Of a stretch of 64,000 bases of DNA, positions 9,599 through 18,096 are shown piece after piece. Each line of letters opens with the position of its first letter. The stretch's first letter is position 1. The notes under the pieces are model-generated. The model ran no database searches. It was not told the origin of the DNA and was given only the letters and a program-made list of their open reading frames with translations. The stretch spans positions 49,672,712 to 49,736,711 of the forward strand of contig NC_077224.1 in NCBI RefSeq assembly GCF_024763615.1. Direction: 5' to 3'. The stretch comes from Phlebotomus papatasi. Taxonomy: Eukaryota; Arthropoda; Insecta; Diptera; Psychodidae. The position numbers were made by a program, and so were the translations under genes.

Positions 9599-12478
9599 TA
9601 TGTCCCTGACATCTCTCGAAATCTCTTTTCTGTTTTGGCAGCTCAAGACAGAAACAGGGAAAGCAAGTTTGAGTCTACAGGAACCAAATGTTGGTTGAAA
9701 ATCCAGAATTCCGTGGCTGTTCGAGGATTCCGGGAGCACAGTGGATCTCTCTACAAGGCAGATTTCCAGCCGTTGATTCCGAAGAAGGAAGCAGAGGTCA
9801 ATGTGGCTCTAGATGGTGAGTCGACATTGCAGCTTTATCATGAGAGATTCGGTCATCAAGACAAAAACCAGGTAAGAGATGTTTTGAATTCTTATGGTAT
9901 TAAGATCAATTCAAATCAAGAGATGGGCTTGTGTGAGCCATGTGTGTACGGAAAAGCACACAGATTGCCCTTTGGTACCCGAAAGAAAGCCACAAGGCCT
10001 GGCCAGCTGATTTCAGCTGATGTGTGTGGACCTTTTGAAGAGTCTTTTTCTAAGAAGCGGTATTTGGTTGTGTTCAGAGATTGCTATACCAAATACAGAT
10101 TTGCCTTTGTTGTTGCACGAAAATCCGAGGTGAAAGATGTCTTGGAAATCGTTATTGCTCAAGCAAAGCAACAAAATCACACGATTCAGGAATTCTTGAG
10201 CGATAATGGAGGGGAATTTGATAATTCTGAAGTTCGTGCTGTCCTCAACAAGAATGGTATTGTGCAAAGATTGACTGCTCCATACACTCCTGAGCAAAAT
10301 GGCGGAAGTGAGAGGGAGAATAGGACAATTGTGGAGATGGCGAGAACCTTCAAATATTCAAGTGAGATTGAGTTTCCGGCGGCAATTTGGGCAGAATTAG
10401 TGACGACAGCGGTCTATATTCTGAACAGGACAGGCAAGTCCTCTGTGAAAGGTGTAAGTCCACATGAGCTTTGGTGGAATGAGAAGCCCCGGATAAAACA
10501 TTTGAAGATCATTGGCTCCACATGTTATGCACACATACCTATTCAGAAAAGGAAGAAAATGGACAAAAAGGCAAAGAAGGGGTATCTGATTGGGTACAAT
10601 CATGATGAGAGGTACAGAGTGTACATCCCAGAAGATCGGACAGTCTATTTGTCTCGAGATGTCATCTTTGATGAAAAAGTGCGAGGGTGTGAGAATGAGA
10701 AAGTACAAATTCCTTTCTTTGATGATTCTCCTGACGTGAAAGATGACGAGGATGACGATTGTGTTTCAAATGAGAGTAGTGATGATGACGATTCAGAGGA
10801 TACGATAGTTCCTGAGTCTGATGATGATTACAAAACAGGACTGGACTCAAGTTCAGAGGAAATTGCAGGAAATCATTCATCACGAGTGCTGCGTGATCGT
10901 TCGTCTTTGAAACCACCACGTCATCTCGAGGACTATGTCATGGCTCTGGACAATTTCATTAGTCCACAGGAAGTTCCAGAAACTTATCAAGAAGCAGTTC
11001 GTTGTGATGATCATCGTAACTGGGAAACAGCCATGAAGAGTGAGTTGCAGTCACTGAAGGAGAATGGGACTTGGGAATTGACCTCGCTACCCAAAGGAAA
11101 GAAGCCGCTACCTTGCAAGTGGGTGTTCAAGATTAAGAGAAATCCTGATGGAACGGTTGAACGTTACAAAGCTCGCCTGGTAGTAAAGGGATTCAACCAA
11201 AAGCAAGGGGTGGACTACAATGAGACATTTAGTCCAGTGGCAAAGTTGAGTACTATTCGTGCTCTGATTAGCATCGCAGCAAAGGAGAATCTCCATCTAG
11301 AACAGTTTGACGTATCCACCGCATTCCTCTATGGTGAACTAAAAGAGGATATTTACATGCACCAGCCTGATGGCTACAGTGATGGGTCGGATAAGGTGTG
11401 CAAACTGAAGAAGAGCTTGTATGGCCTGAAACAAGCTCCACGATGCTGGAACGAGAAATTTGGAAAATTTCTCAGAGACAAGGGTTTCCAAGTCAGTAAA
11501 GCAGATCCGTGTATGTTTATTTGCCAAAATCAAGGTAAGAAATTAATTCTTATTCTATATGTTGATGATGGGTTGGTGGCCGCATCTGATAAAGGCGATC
11601 TTGAGTGTTTTCTGAATGAGTTGAAAGCCCAGTTTAAAGTAAAATCAAAAGCAGCTGATTTTTTCTTGGGTCTTGAGATTAAAGAGGATGAGAGCGAAAT
11701 TAAAATCCTACAATCTGGTCATGCAAGGAAGATCCTTGAGAGATTTAATTTTGCTGATTGCAAGTCCGTTGCAACACCGATGACAAAAGCCTCAGAATCT
11801 CATTCAGATAAGGATCAAAGCTATCCATATAGACAGGCCGTCGGAGCTTTGATGTATTTAATGTTGGGAACACGACCGGATCTGGCTTTCTCTGTTGGAG
11901 TTCTTTCAAGAAAGTTAGAAAGTCCAACGCACAGTGACATTGTGCAGTTGAAGAGAGTGTTTCGCTACATTGCGGGAACAAAGGATTTGGGCATCAGTTA
12001 CCAAAGAAATTCAGGATCTTTGGAGTGCTATACTGATGCTGATTATGCTGGCTGTGAGAAAACGGGCAGATCCACCAGTGGAGTTGTTGTCAAGAACAGT
12101 GAGGGAGCAATTTCTTGGTGCAGCCAAAGGCAGTCTACAGTAGCGACATCAACCGCAGAGGCCGAGCTTATTGCAGCAAGTGAAGGCGCTAAGGAGCTCG
12201 TTTGGCTGAACAAGTTGTTTGGTGAAATTGCGCCTACCAACGAGATTCCTGTAATCTACGTGGACAACACTGCAGCTGTGAGAATTTCACAGAACCCGGA
12301 GTTCCACAAGCGAACAAAACATATTGCTGTGAGGCACTTTTTTGTTCGAGAAAAAGTCACTCAAGGAGAGTTGATTGTGGAACAGATTTCTTCAGAAGAT
12401 CAGGTGGCTGATCTCTTGACGAAGCCAGTGGACAGGACTCGACTACAATACCTGTGCAACAAGATGAATTTGAACTGA
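9599..12478 (+). CDS. copia Pol remainder: integrase, reverse transcriptase, RNase H
   Basis: It continues in the frame of 8549-9598 after the stop; the first internal ATG is at 9635. Residues are numbered from 8549. A GAG-pre-integrase His/Cys zinc module (HERFGH, CEPCVYGKAH) leads into the integrase with catalytic D491 (SADVCGPF), D552 (LSDNGGEF) and E588 (GGSEREN), a D-D-35-E spacing. An acidic spacer (about residues 725-800) separates this from the reverse transcriptase, with DVSTAFLYGEL and the YVDD active site at 1004-1007. RNase H has its Asp in CYTDADYAG (1163) and STAEAELIAASEGAKELVW. The polyprotein would be 1309 residues long. Apart from the single stop all core motifs are present. 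Products act in cytoplasmic particles and the nucleus to copy and insert the element. Confidence 0.93.
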   Translation, partial: YVPDISRNLFSVLAAQDRNRESKFESTGTKCWLKIQNSVAVRGFREHSGSLYKADFQPLIPKKEAEVNVALDGESTLQLYHERFGHQDKNQVRDVLNSYGIKINSNQEMGLCEPCVYGKAHRLPFGTRKKATRPGQLISADVCGPFEESFSKKRYLVVFRDCYTKYRFAFVVARKSEVKDVLEIVIAQAKQQNHTIQEFLSDNGGEFDNSEVRAVLNKNGIVQRLTAPYTPEQNGGSERENRTIVEMARTFKYSSEIEFPAAIWAELVTTAVYILNRTGKSSVKGVSPHELWWNEKPRIKHLKIIGSTCYAHIPIQKRKKMDKKAKKGYLIGYNHDERYRVYIPEDRTVYLSRDVIFDEKVRGCENEKVQIPFFDDSPDVKDDEDDDCVSNESSDDDDSEDTIVPESDDDYKTGLDSSSEEIAGNHSSRVLRDRSSLKPPRHLEDYVMALDNFISPQEVPETYQEAVRCDDHRNWETAMKSELQSLKENGTWELTSLPKGKKPLPCKWVFKIKRNPDGTVERYKARLVVKGFNQKQGVDYNETFSPVAKLSTIRALISIAAKENLHLEQFDVSTAFLYGELKEDIYMHQPDGYSDGSDKVCKLKKSLYGLKQAPRCWNEKFGKFLRDKGFQVSKADPCMFICQNQGKKLILILYVDDGLVAASDKGDLECFLNELKAQFKVKSKAADFFLGLEIKEDESEIKILQSGHARKILERFNFADCKSVATPMTKASESHSDKDQSYPYRQAVGALMYLMLGTRPDLAFSVGVLSRKLESPTHSDIVQLKRVFRYIAGTKDLGISYQRNSGSLECYTDADYAGCEKTGRSTSGVVVKNSEGAISWCSQRQSTVATSTAEAELIAASEGAKELVWLNKLFGEIAPTNEIPVIYVDNTAAVRISQNPEFHKRTKHIAVRHFFVREKVTQGELIVEQISSEDQVADLLTKPVDRTRLQYLCNKMNLN

Positions 12479-12551
12479 TTAGTTTGTATTGTATCGAGTC
12501 TGGTAGGAAACTTTCCCATTTTTGATTTTCAATCAAGTGAGTTTTTAAAAT

Positions 12552-12567
12552 AAGGAACAAGGGAAAG
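12552..12567 (+). other. Polypurine tract of the copia element
   Basis: The purine-rich run aaggaacaagggaaag, broken by one c, lies immediately before the 3' LTR. This is the expected place for the plus-strand primer. Confidence 0.8.
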
Positions 12568-12743
12568 TGTTGAAAAAAAAATGATGTTCAGTTATTTTAA
12601 AATATGAACTGACATGCTGTCACATATGCATTCTCTCTTGAAGTCTAATAATCTCCGTGAAATACACGTTTTTTCTCTTGTGTTAATTAAAGTGTTTTTA
12701 CTGGATCGATCCTCACTCCACTCAATTAAATCAAATCTCAATA
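12568..12743 (+). repeat. 3' LTR of the copia element
   Basis: It appears identical to the 5' LTR over 176 bp and is followed by the second target duplication aatgt at 12744-12748. Confidence 0.95.
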
Positions 12744-13042
12744 AATGTCACTCTGAAATGCTATTATTTCAATAATTTGTCGTGGTTACTTGTGATGATA
12801 TCATTGATCCCATCTCGACAGACTAAAGAGAAAATTGTTGTCGCACACTCAAATAGAAAAGACTAGCTATCAATGCTTCGAATTTAATTTCCTAATTAGA
12901 ATTATTATTTTTTTATTTAGTCTACTTCCAGGATTCTCCCTGCTCTTGGGTAAGGGCATGCATTTTTGCTGTGATTTATTCTTTGTTAATAAGATACATT
13001 TGAACTTTGAACTGAAGTTAGCGAATTCTCACTATGAATAAG

Positions 13043-13048
13043 TTTATT
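13043..13048 (-). terminator. Poly(A) signal of the zinc-finger gene
   Basis: AATAAA on the minus strand lies only 7 nt beyond the stop codon at 13056-13058. If it is used, the 3' UTR would be very short. Confidence 0.45.
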
Positions 13049-13055
13049 TTCTTGT

Positions 13056-14552
13056 TTATGAAGTGCTTTCCGGGTCAGCTTGAAGCTTTGCCTGAATGGA
13101 CGTGGGCAGGAGTTGTGGATCTACTGGAATGTTTAGGAGGGATTGTTCAAGCTCTCGTTGCTTTGCCAATTGATCGAGTTTCTTCTTGGACAGAATTGTC
13201 CCAGGCGGTGGCATTTCCTTATCCGGATGATCCCTCTTCACGTGCCCCCGGACGCTGCGAATGGAATAGAAGAGATTGCTGCAGTGTGGACAGCAGAAGA
13301 TCTTCTCGCCAGTGTGGCCTCGCATGTGCCGGATCAAGTGATTGCGAAGTTTGAAGGATTTGGAGCAGGTGGAACACATAAAACGACGTTCATCTGAATG
13401 CAGTGCCTCGTGCATTTTTCGCCGTGAGTCTAGTGCAAATGCCTTGCTGCATATGCTGCAGTGGTAGAGTTTTTCAAAGGAATGATGGACTTTGTTGTGG
13501 TTGTTGAAGTGGGATTTGTGGTAGAAGTCCTTCTGACAGTGAACACAGGAGAAAAGTGGCTTCTTCAGGTGGTATTTGTAGATGTGAGCTGTACGATGCG
13601 AATGCTCCTTGAAGCCCATTTGACAATGAGGGCATTTCACTTTTAGCACCTTCATGCCCAAATGGATCGTGTCCACGTGAATCCTCAGGCTAGCTGCTGA
13701 GCAATAGACTTTGCTGCACTCCTCGCATGGGAAGGTCTTCTTGGTGGCTTCGGATTTGGGCTGATGACTCTTGGCATGCATATGCAGATTCGATTGCTTT
13801 ACCATCTTGCCGCATATGACGCACAGCGTGAATTCACTCTTCACGTGACTCACGAGCTTGTGCTTGGACAGATCCGCCGGAGTGAAGTATTCCTTTGGAC
13901 AGAGGGTACATTTGTATTCCTTCTTCGTGTTTGTATGCCTCATGAGATGCATGGCAAAGTGCTTCCCGCTGATATTCTTCCCGCAGTGCTCACACTGCCT
14001 CAAGCATTCGTGTCCATTCTTCTCCTGGCGAGTCTTGAAGTTCCCTCCGCAGCGTTTACACGGCATCACAGGTGGCCTGAGCTTATGAATATGCCACCGA
14101 TGGGCATTCAGGGAATTCCTACTGGGATACCGATTCCCACAAATTTCACACGGATACTTCTTCTCGTCTTCCCCTTCGGCAGATTTACTCCTACGACGGC
14201 GCACCGGGACATCTTCCTCTTTCTCCTCAGTCTCATCCTGATCATCACTTTCACCCCTCACATCCTCCGGCTCCTCCTTGACGTCCACAAATTCAGTCTG
14301 TTCCGTCGCAGCTTTCAATTTCTCCTCCGTGTCCAGGCACTTCAGCCTAAATTGATAGGCTATAAGCATCTCATTCTCACACTTCCTACACATCTTCATT
14401 GGGTACTCAGGGAAGTCCTCAAGTGTCCTCCCAACGCATTCAGAATAAACATCCAAGTAGGAAACTGCCTCAAAAGCACCATCAACAATTGACTGAAGAT
14501 GCTTCTTCGACCTCAGACAGAGCCGACAGACAGAATTGGAATTTGCATCCAT
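13056..14552 (-). CDS. ZAD-C2H2 zinc-finger protein
   Basis: This is an intronless frame of 498 residues, a probable nuclear DNA-binding transcription regulator. The N-terminus is a ZAD (zinc-finger-associated domain): CRLC at residues 9-12 pairs with CRKC at 55-58 and gives the treble-clef dimerisation fold typical of insect ZAD proteins. An acidic Glu/Asp-rich linker and a basic RRRRSKS patch follow (about 85-130). Then come about eleven C2H2 fingers, for example CEICGNRYPSRNSLNAHRWH, CSTCSKSFKLRNHLIRHMRG with an HTGEK linker, and CPHCSNLFYSIRSVRGHVKR; a few have irregular spacing. The C-terminus is a Gln/Leu-rich tail. I chose the ATG at 14552 (MDANSNS); the frame is open six codons further but without an upstream ATG. 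ZAD genes are an arthropod expansion with poorly conserved one-to-one orthologues, so no symbol is given. Confidence 0.9.
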   Translation of the reverse strand: MDANSNSVCRLCLRSKKHLQSIVDGAFEAVSYLDVYSECVGRTLEDFPEYPMKMCRKCENEMLIAYQFRLKCLDTEEKLKAATEQTEFVDVKEEPEDVRGESDDQDETEEKEEDVPVRRRRSKSAEGEDEKKYPCEICGNRYPSRNSLNAHRWHIHKLRPPVMPCKRCGGNFKTRQEKNGHECLRQCEHCGKNISGKHFAMHLMRHTNTKKEYKCTLCPKEYFTPADLSKHKLVSHVKSEFTLCVICGKMVKQSNLHMHAKSHQPKSEATKKTFPCEECSKVYCSAASLRIHVDTIHLGMKVLKVKCPHCQMGFKEHSHRTAHIYKYHLKKPLFSCVHCQKDFYHKSHFNNHNKVHHSFEKLYHCSICSKAFALDSRRKMHEALHSDERRFMCSTCSKSFKLRNHLIRHMRGHTGEKIFCCPHCSNLFYSIRSVRGHVKRDHPDKEMPPPGTILSKKKLDQLAKQRELEQSLLNIPVDPQLLPTSIQAKLQADPESTS

Positions 14553-14842
14553 GACCGGTTTTTGATACACAGAACCTTCAGGAAGGGACTAGGAAGAATT
14601 TCCTGACCATAAACTCACTGATATGCGAGGAAAACTGGGTTTGAAAGTTGGTTGCAAAAATTGCCAAAAAATAAACAATCCCCCAAAATATATTTTTCTC
14701 GTGACATACGACTGTGGCGCCACCTATGAGAATGTGAAAGAAAGAATTTCTTTTTGAAAATTACGGTTATCAGAAGCCATAAATAAAATATATAGCAATT
14801 GTTCACAATATTTAAAAATATTCAATTTATTAAGACTTTTCT

Positions 14843-15265
14843 CACTGTGTTATCACCCTTGCACATTAAAATTTTAATATGATTCACATTATATAATTGT
14901 CGCTGGTGAGAGTCCAAATGTGTAATTTGTGTGTTTGAATCATTTTATATTCAAAATTTGATCTATTTGTTGATAAAAAGGTAGACTTGGCCCGCAAAAT
15001 TTCATATAAATTGATTTATAGCATTAATGCGAAAAATTAATGCGATTTTCTCTTTAATTTTTTAATGTGAAAAATATTTATGCTTTAGGTAAATTTAAAC
15101 TTATTTTTGCAGGCCAAGTCCACTTCTTTATCAATAAATAGAAAAAAAAACCCAAATATTAAGTGACTCAACGTCACAAATAACATATTTGGACGCTCAC
15201 AAGCGACAATTAATGTGAATCACATTAAAATTTTAATGTGCAAGTGTGATAACGCCGTTACACTG
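14843..15265. repeat. MITE with long terminal inverted repeats
   Basis: The left arm has gtgttatcacccttgcac, attaaaattttaat and gattcaca. The right arm is the reverse complement (aatgtgaatcacatt ... gcaagtgtgataac). Inner pairs such as tagacttggcccgcaaaa and ttttgcaggccaagtccac extend the foldback. No coding capacity. Confidence 0.75.
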
Positions 15266-15612
15266 ATATTGACTGAAAGTTTTCCAAGTACTAAGAGATT
15301 CTTGAGCAAGTGAGGTTGAGCAAGTCAATAGTACATCAAATGAATTTATCAATGAAATTTAGTTAAAGTTATGCTGCATTCACATGATGCAAAATTGGAT
15401 TCCATTTTTATTTCAGTTTCCAATTCCGAATTTCACTTGAATGACTTGAATCAAGAATCAAGATGCTAAAAAAATCCAGTTATCAAATAATTGGTGCTGC
15501 GTGTGCAACAGTTTTATTTTTTGCCGTGAAAATTAATAAAAATGAGAGAAAAATGTCGAATATGGCCTAATAGTAAGGTGGAGTAACTGGATCGTTTTCC
15601 GAAGAGTGCTAC

Positions 15613-15760
15613 TTAACCCTTTAAGGACTATTGGGTCACCGGTGACCCAAAAATGAAATTTTTCCTACGGCCTTCCAAAGTTCTATTTTGCTCTAAAAAG
15701 TTAGAAAAAATGATTTTTTCTGACCCTCAATTTTTGACCTTCTCGTCCTTAAAGGGTTAA
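15613..15760. repeat. 148-bp TTAA-flanked MITE (piggyBac-like)
   Basis: TTAA on both sides encloses ccctttaaggac ... gtccttaaaggg. The left part contains the palindrome gggtcaccggtgaccc. A TTAA duplication with CCC ends is the signature of piggyBac-type elements. A longer relative is at 17182-17701. Confidence 0.8.
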
Positions 15761-16042
15761 ACGCTTGATTTTGGACTGATGAAATTCTTTTTTACTTCTT
15801 CTAAATCCAGAGAATTATTCACTGTTTCATTCAGAAACATAATATAAAAAAATTATCAAAAATATTAAAGAAAATTTATAAAATAATAATAATACTGAAA
15901 TAAGTCAGCATGCACTAACTGGGTTGCCTTTTCGCTAATTGGATAAAATTGTCTTTTAATTGGATCACTCAATTTACAAGCATATTAAAACGAGAAAATA
16001 ATCTTTTATTACATTTTTAAAATTTTTATTGGATTATTCCAT

Positions 16043-16198
16043 TTAACCCTCTAACGTAGAGGCGTGCAAGAACCGTTGAAACCGAATAAACGTCAAATGA
16101 AACATGTTCGTCAATGGTCAAAACCACACCAGAATAAACATATTTTGACGTTAATTCGGTTTCAACGGTTCTTGCACGCCTCTACGTTAGAGGGTTAA
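16043..16198. repeat. TTAA-flanked near-perfect hairpin MITE
   Basis: Its arms ccctctaacgtagaggcgtg and (inverted) cacgcctctacgttagaggg continue through caagaaccgttgaaaccgaa on both sides, leaving a short centre. TTAA flanks both ends. The element is almost entirely one hairpin. Confidence 0.85.
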
Positions 16199-16423
16199 AT
16201 GTTAAATGGAATAATCCACAAAGTTAAACCCTTCAAATGTTTCGTGATCGGGGAAGTTATTGCTATTTTCCGACCAGTAATGTAAGTATTATAAATTCCG
16301 GTAAACATTGGGGGATGCGGGGCAGCTAAGAAGTTGAATGATTCGAAAAATAAAAAGTACTCTTTCCTTTTTCCTGCCGTAGAAAATTGATTTCTACTTC
16401 GAAATTCAAATCTAAATTGATTA

Positions 16424-16621
16424 GAGGACGGTTTTCACGCTTCACACGTACTTACTCTGGCTTCGAATATTTAATATTTTTAACATGTTCCTTCAATGAA
16501 TATGACATAAAGTTATAGGAAATGTATTACCTCTAGGTCATATTCATCAAAGGAATATGAGAAAAAATATGAAGTGTTCGAAGCCAGGGTGTGTGACTGT
16601 GCGAAGCTAGTGAGCTTTCCC
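16424..16621. repeat. Inverted-repeat MITE, diverged
   Basis: The left arm contains ctctggcttcgaatattt and the right arm contains agtgttcgaagccaggg in inverted order, with tgaatatgacat and gtcatattcatc inside. A related pair of arms is at about 50006-50097. Confidence 0.55.
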
Positions 16622-16625
16622 TTAT

Positions 16626-16764
16626 ATCAGGGGTGTGCAAAAACCGTTTTAAAACGAATTAACGTCAAAATAATTTTGTTCAGGTAGCGTTTTGACCATT
16701 ATTGACGTACAAGTTTCATTTGACGTTTGTTCGATTTCAAACGGTTCTTGCACACGTCTGCCCT
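16626..16764. repeat. Second copy of the hairpin MITE family
   Basis: The ends aggggtgtgcaaaaaccgtt and (inverted) aacggttcttgcacacgtct, and the inner words cgaattaacgtcaaaa and catttgacgtttgttcg, match the layout of the element at 16043-16198 with more divergence. Confidence 0.65.
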
Positions 16765-17038
16765 GTATCCCAAAGAGTCATTATTTCTTTTTTTGATTAT
16801 TGTATTATCAGTTTCCTTGCTGTTCTAAAAACCTGAAGCTTTAAGCGGAAATTTTAAATACAGGCTTTCACTTGGAAAGAAATTCTCGGGACCGAGAAAG
16901 CCTGCGAATTCACTAGTGACGGAAAAATTGCATAATCACAGGAGATCTTTGGAATAAGTTACAGAAACGCCGTGATGTATGCAAAATATTTTCTGTGCCA
17001 ATTTTTCAGTCAATTTTCAGCGCCGCCAACGGTTCATA

Positions 17039-17815
17039 ATGGATCCGGCACACCTTTTAGATCAGGAAAATTTCATGAAATCAAAATACACATCCCTTTC
17101 TCTCTCAAACGTTTTACGTATGTCTATCTTATTCTCACGAACTTCTAATTCGATTGAGCTAAATTTAATTTGTTATGATGTTTAAACCTTTAAGGACGAT
17201 TGGAACACCGGTGTCCCATAAAGAAAATAATTTTTCCTGACTACCTAAAGTTATTTTTTTCTTATGTCTGTACATAATTGTAAAGTAGAAGGTTGAAGGG
17301 ATCTAGAATACTTTTTCAAGTCTCTAGCTATTTGATATGTAGTAAAACTTTAAGCTCAAAAATGGTGAATTTTTAAATTCTCAAATTAATAATTTATTTT
17401 ATTTATTTTTTATATTTCTAATTTTTTTAAGCAAAACCCTTTTGGCAATAAAAACTACAATACTCATACGTAATATTTTTCATTAAAGTGAAAATTATTA
17501 TTCATTGGTATTGTAAGAAAAATTACTTAAATTTTGGGCTATTTTTGTCCCTATCGTTCATAGAAGCACAAAATACTCCGAATCAGACTCTGTTGGACTT
17601 TCCAAGATTAGATGTAAGATTTTATCATGATTATGTTTCCCAGTTTAATTTTTATTGTTGACTTTCAGTCCGTAAAAAGTGTCTCGTCGTTAAAGGATTA
17701 AAAGAAGAAGAGGGCGAAAGAATGGGATAGACTGATGCAATAGATTTGAGAAAGAAAGGGATGCGAATTTCGAATTTATGAAATTTTCCCGTTCTAAAAG
17801 GTGTGCCGGACCCAT
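17039..17815. repeat. MITE with ggatccggcacacctttta ends, split by a nested element
   Basis: The left end is ggatccggcacaccttttag and the right end is the inverted ctaaaaggtgtgccggaccc. Inner arms carry atgaaatcaaaat and ttcgaatttatgaaat. The copy at 1-216 lacks the central 520 bp, so 17182-17701 is a later insertion. Confidence 0.8.
17182..17701. repeat. Nested TTAA-flanked piggyBac-like MITE
   Basis: TTAA at 17182-17185 and 17698-17701 encloses accctttaaggac-type ends (acctttaaggacgattgg ... cgtcgttaaagga). The left end includes aacaccggtgtccc, like the 148-bp element at 15613. No transposase frame. Confidence 0.78.
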
Positions 17816-18030
17816 AAGAATTGTATTACAAATTTACCGCGTGAAAAATTTTGCATACATTTAGGGGCATTTTAAAAATTATTTTACAAATGAGCTCCCA
17901 ATAGTAGGCAATTCATATCAAATTCTTTCAATCCGTTTTCACTTAAGCCGGAACTCCCTATAGCTTGGAGTTTTGGGAAAATCGGGAAAATCAAAGAACG
18001 ATTTATAATTTCAAATCTTCAAAAAATCAA

Positions 18031-18036
18031 TTTATT
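18031..18036 (-). terminator. Poly(A) signal of MED17
   Basis: AATAAA on the minus strand, about 60 nt past the stop codon. Confidence 0.55.
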
Positions 18037-18096
18037 GCGAAATTTAAATTTGATTTAGTCTTAAAAAAAAACACAAGATTGAGAAGCTGAGGATGC

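Larger units (their letters stand above)
8206..12743 (+). mobile_element. Ty1/copia LTR retrotransposon, recent insertion
   Basis: This is a full element of 4538 bp. It has two 176-bp LTRs with no difference I can see, a 5-bp target duplication (aatgt at 8201-8205 and 12744-12748), a primer site directly after the 5' LTR, a polypurine tract before the 3' LTR, and a single gag-pol frame in the copia order (gag, protease, integrase, reverse transcriptase, RNase H). Matching LTRs imply a young insertion. One in-frame stop interrupts the frame at 9596-9598. Confidence 0.97.

Noticed and set aside
13764..14492. 242-residue plus-strand open frame
   Set aside because: It is the antisense shadow of the ZAD zinc-finger gene, whose minus-strand frame carries ordered C2H2 motifs.
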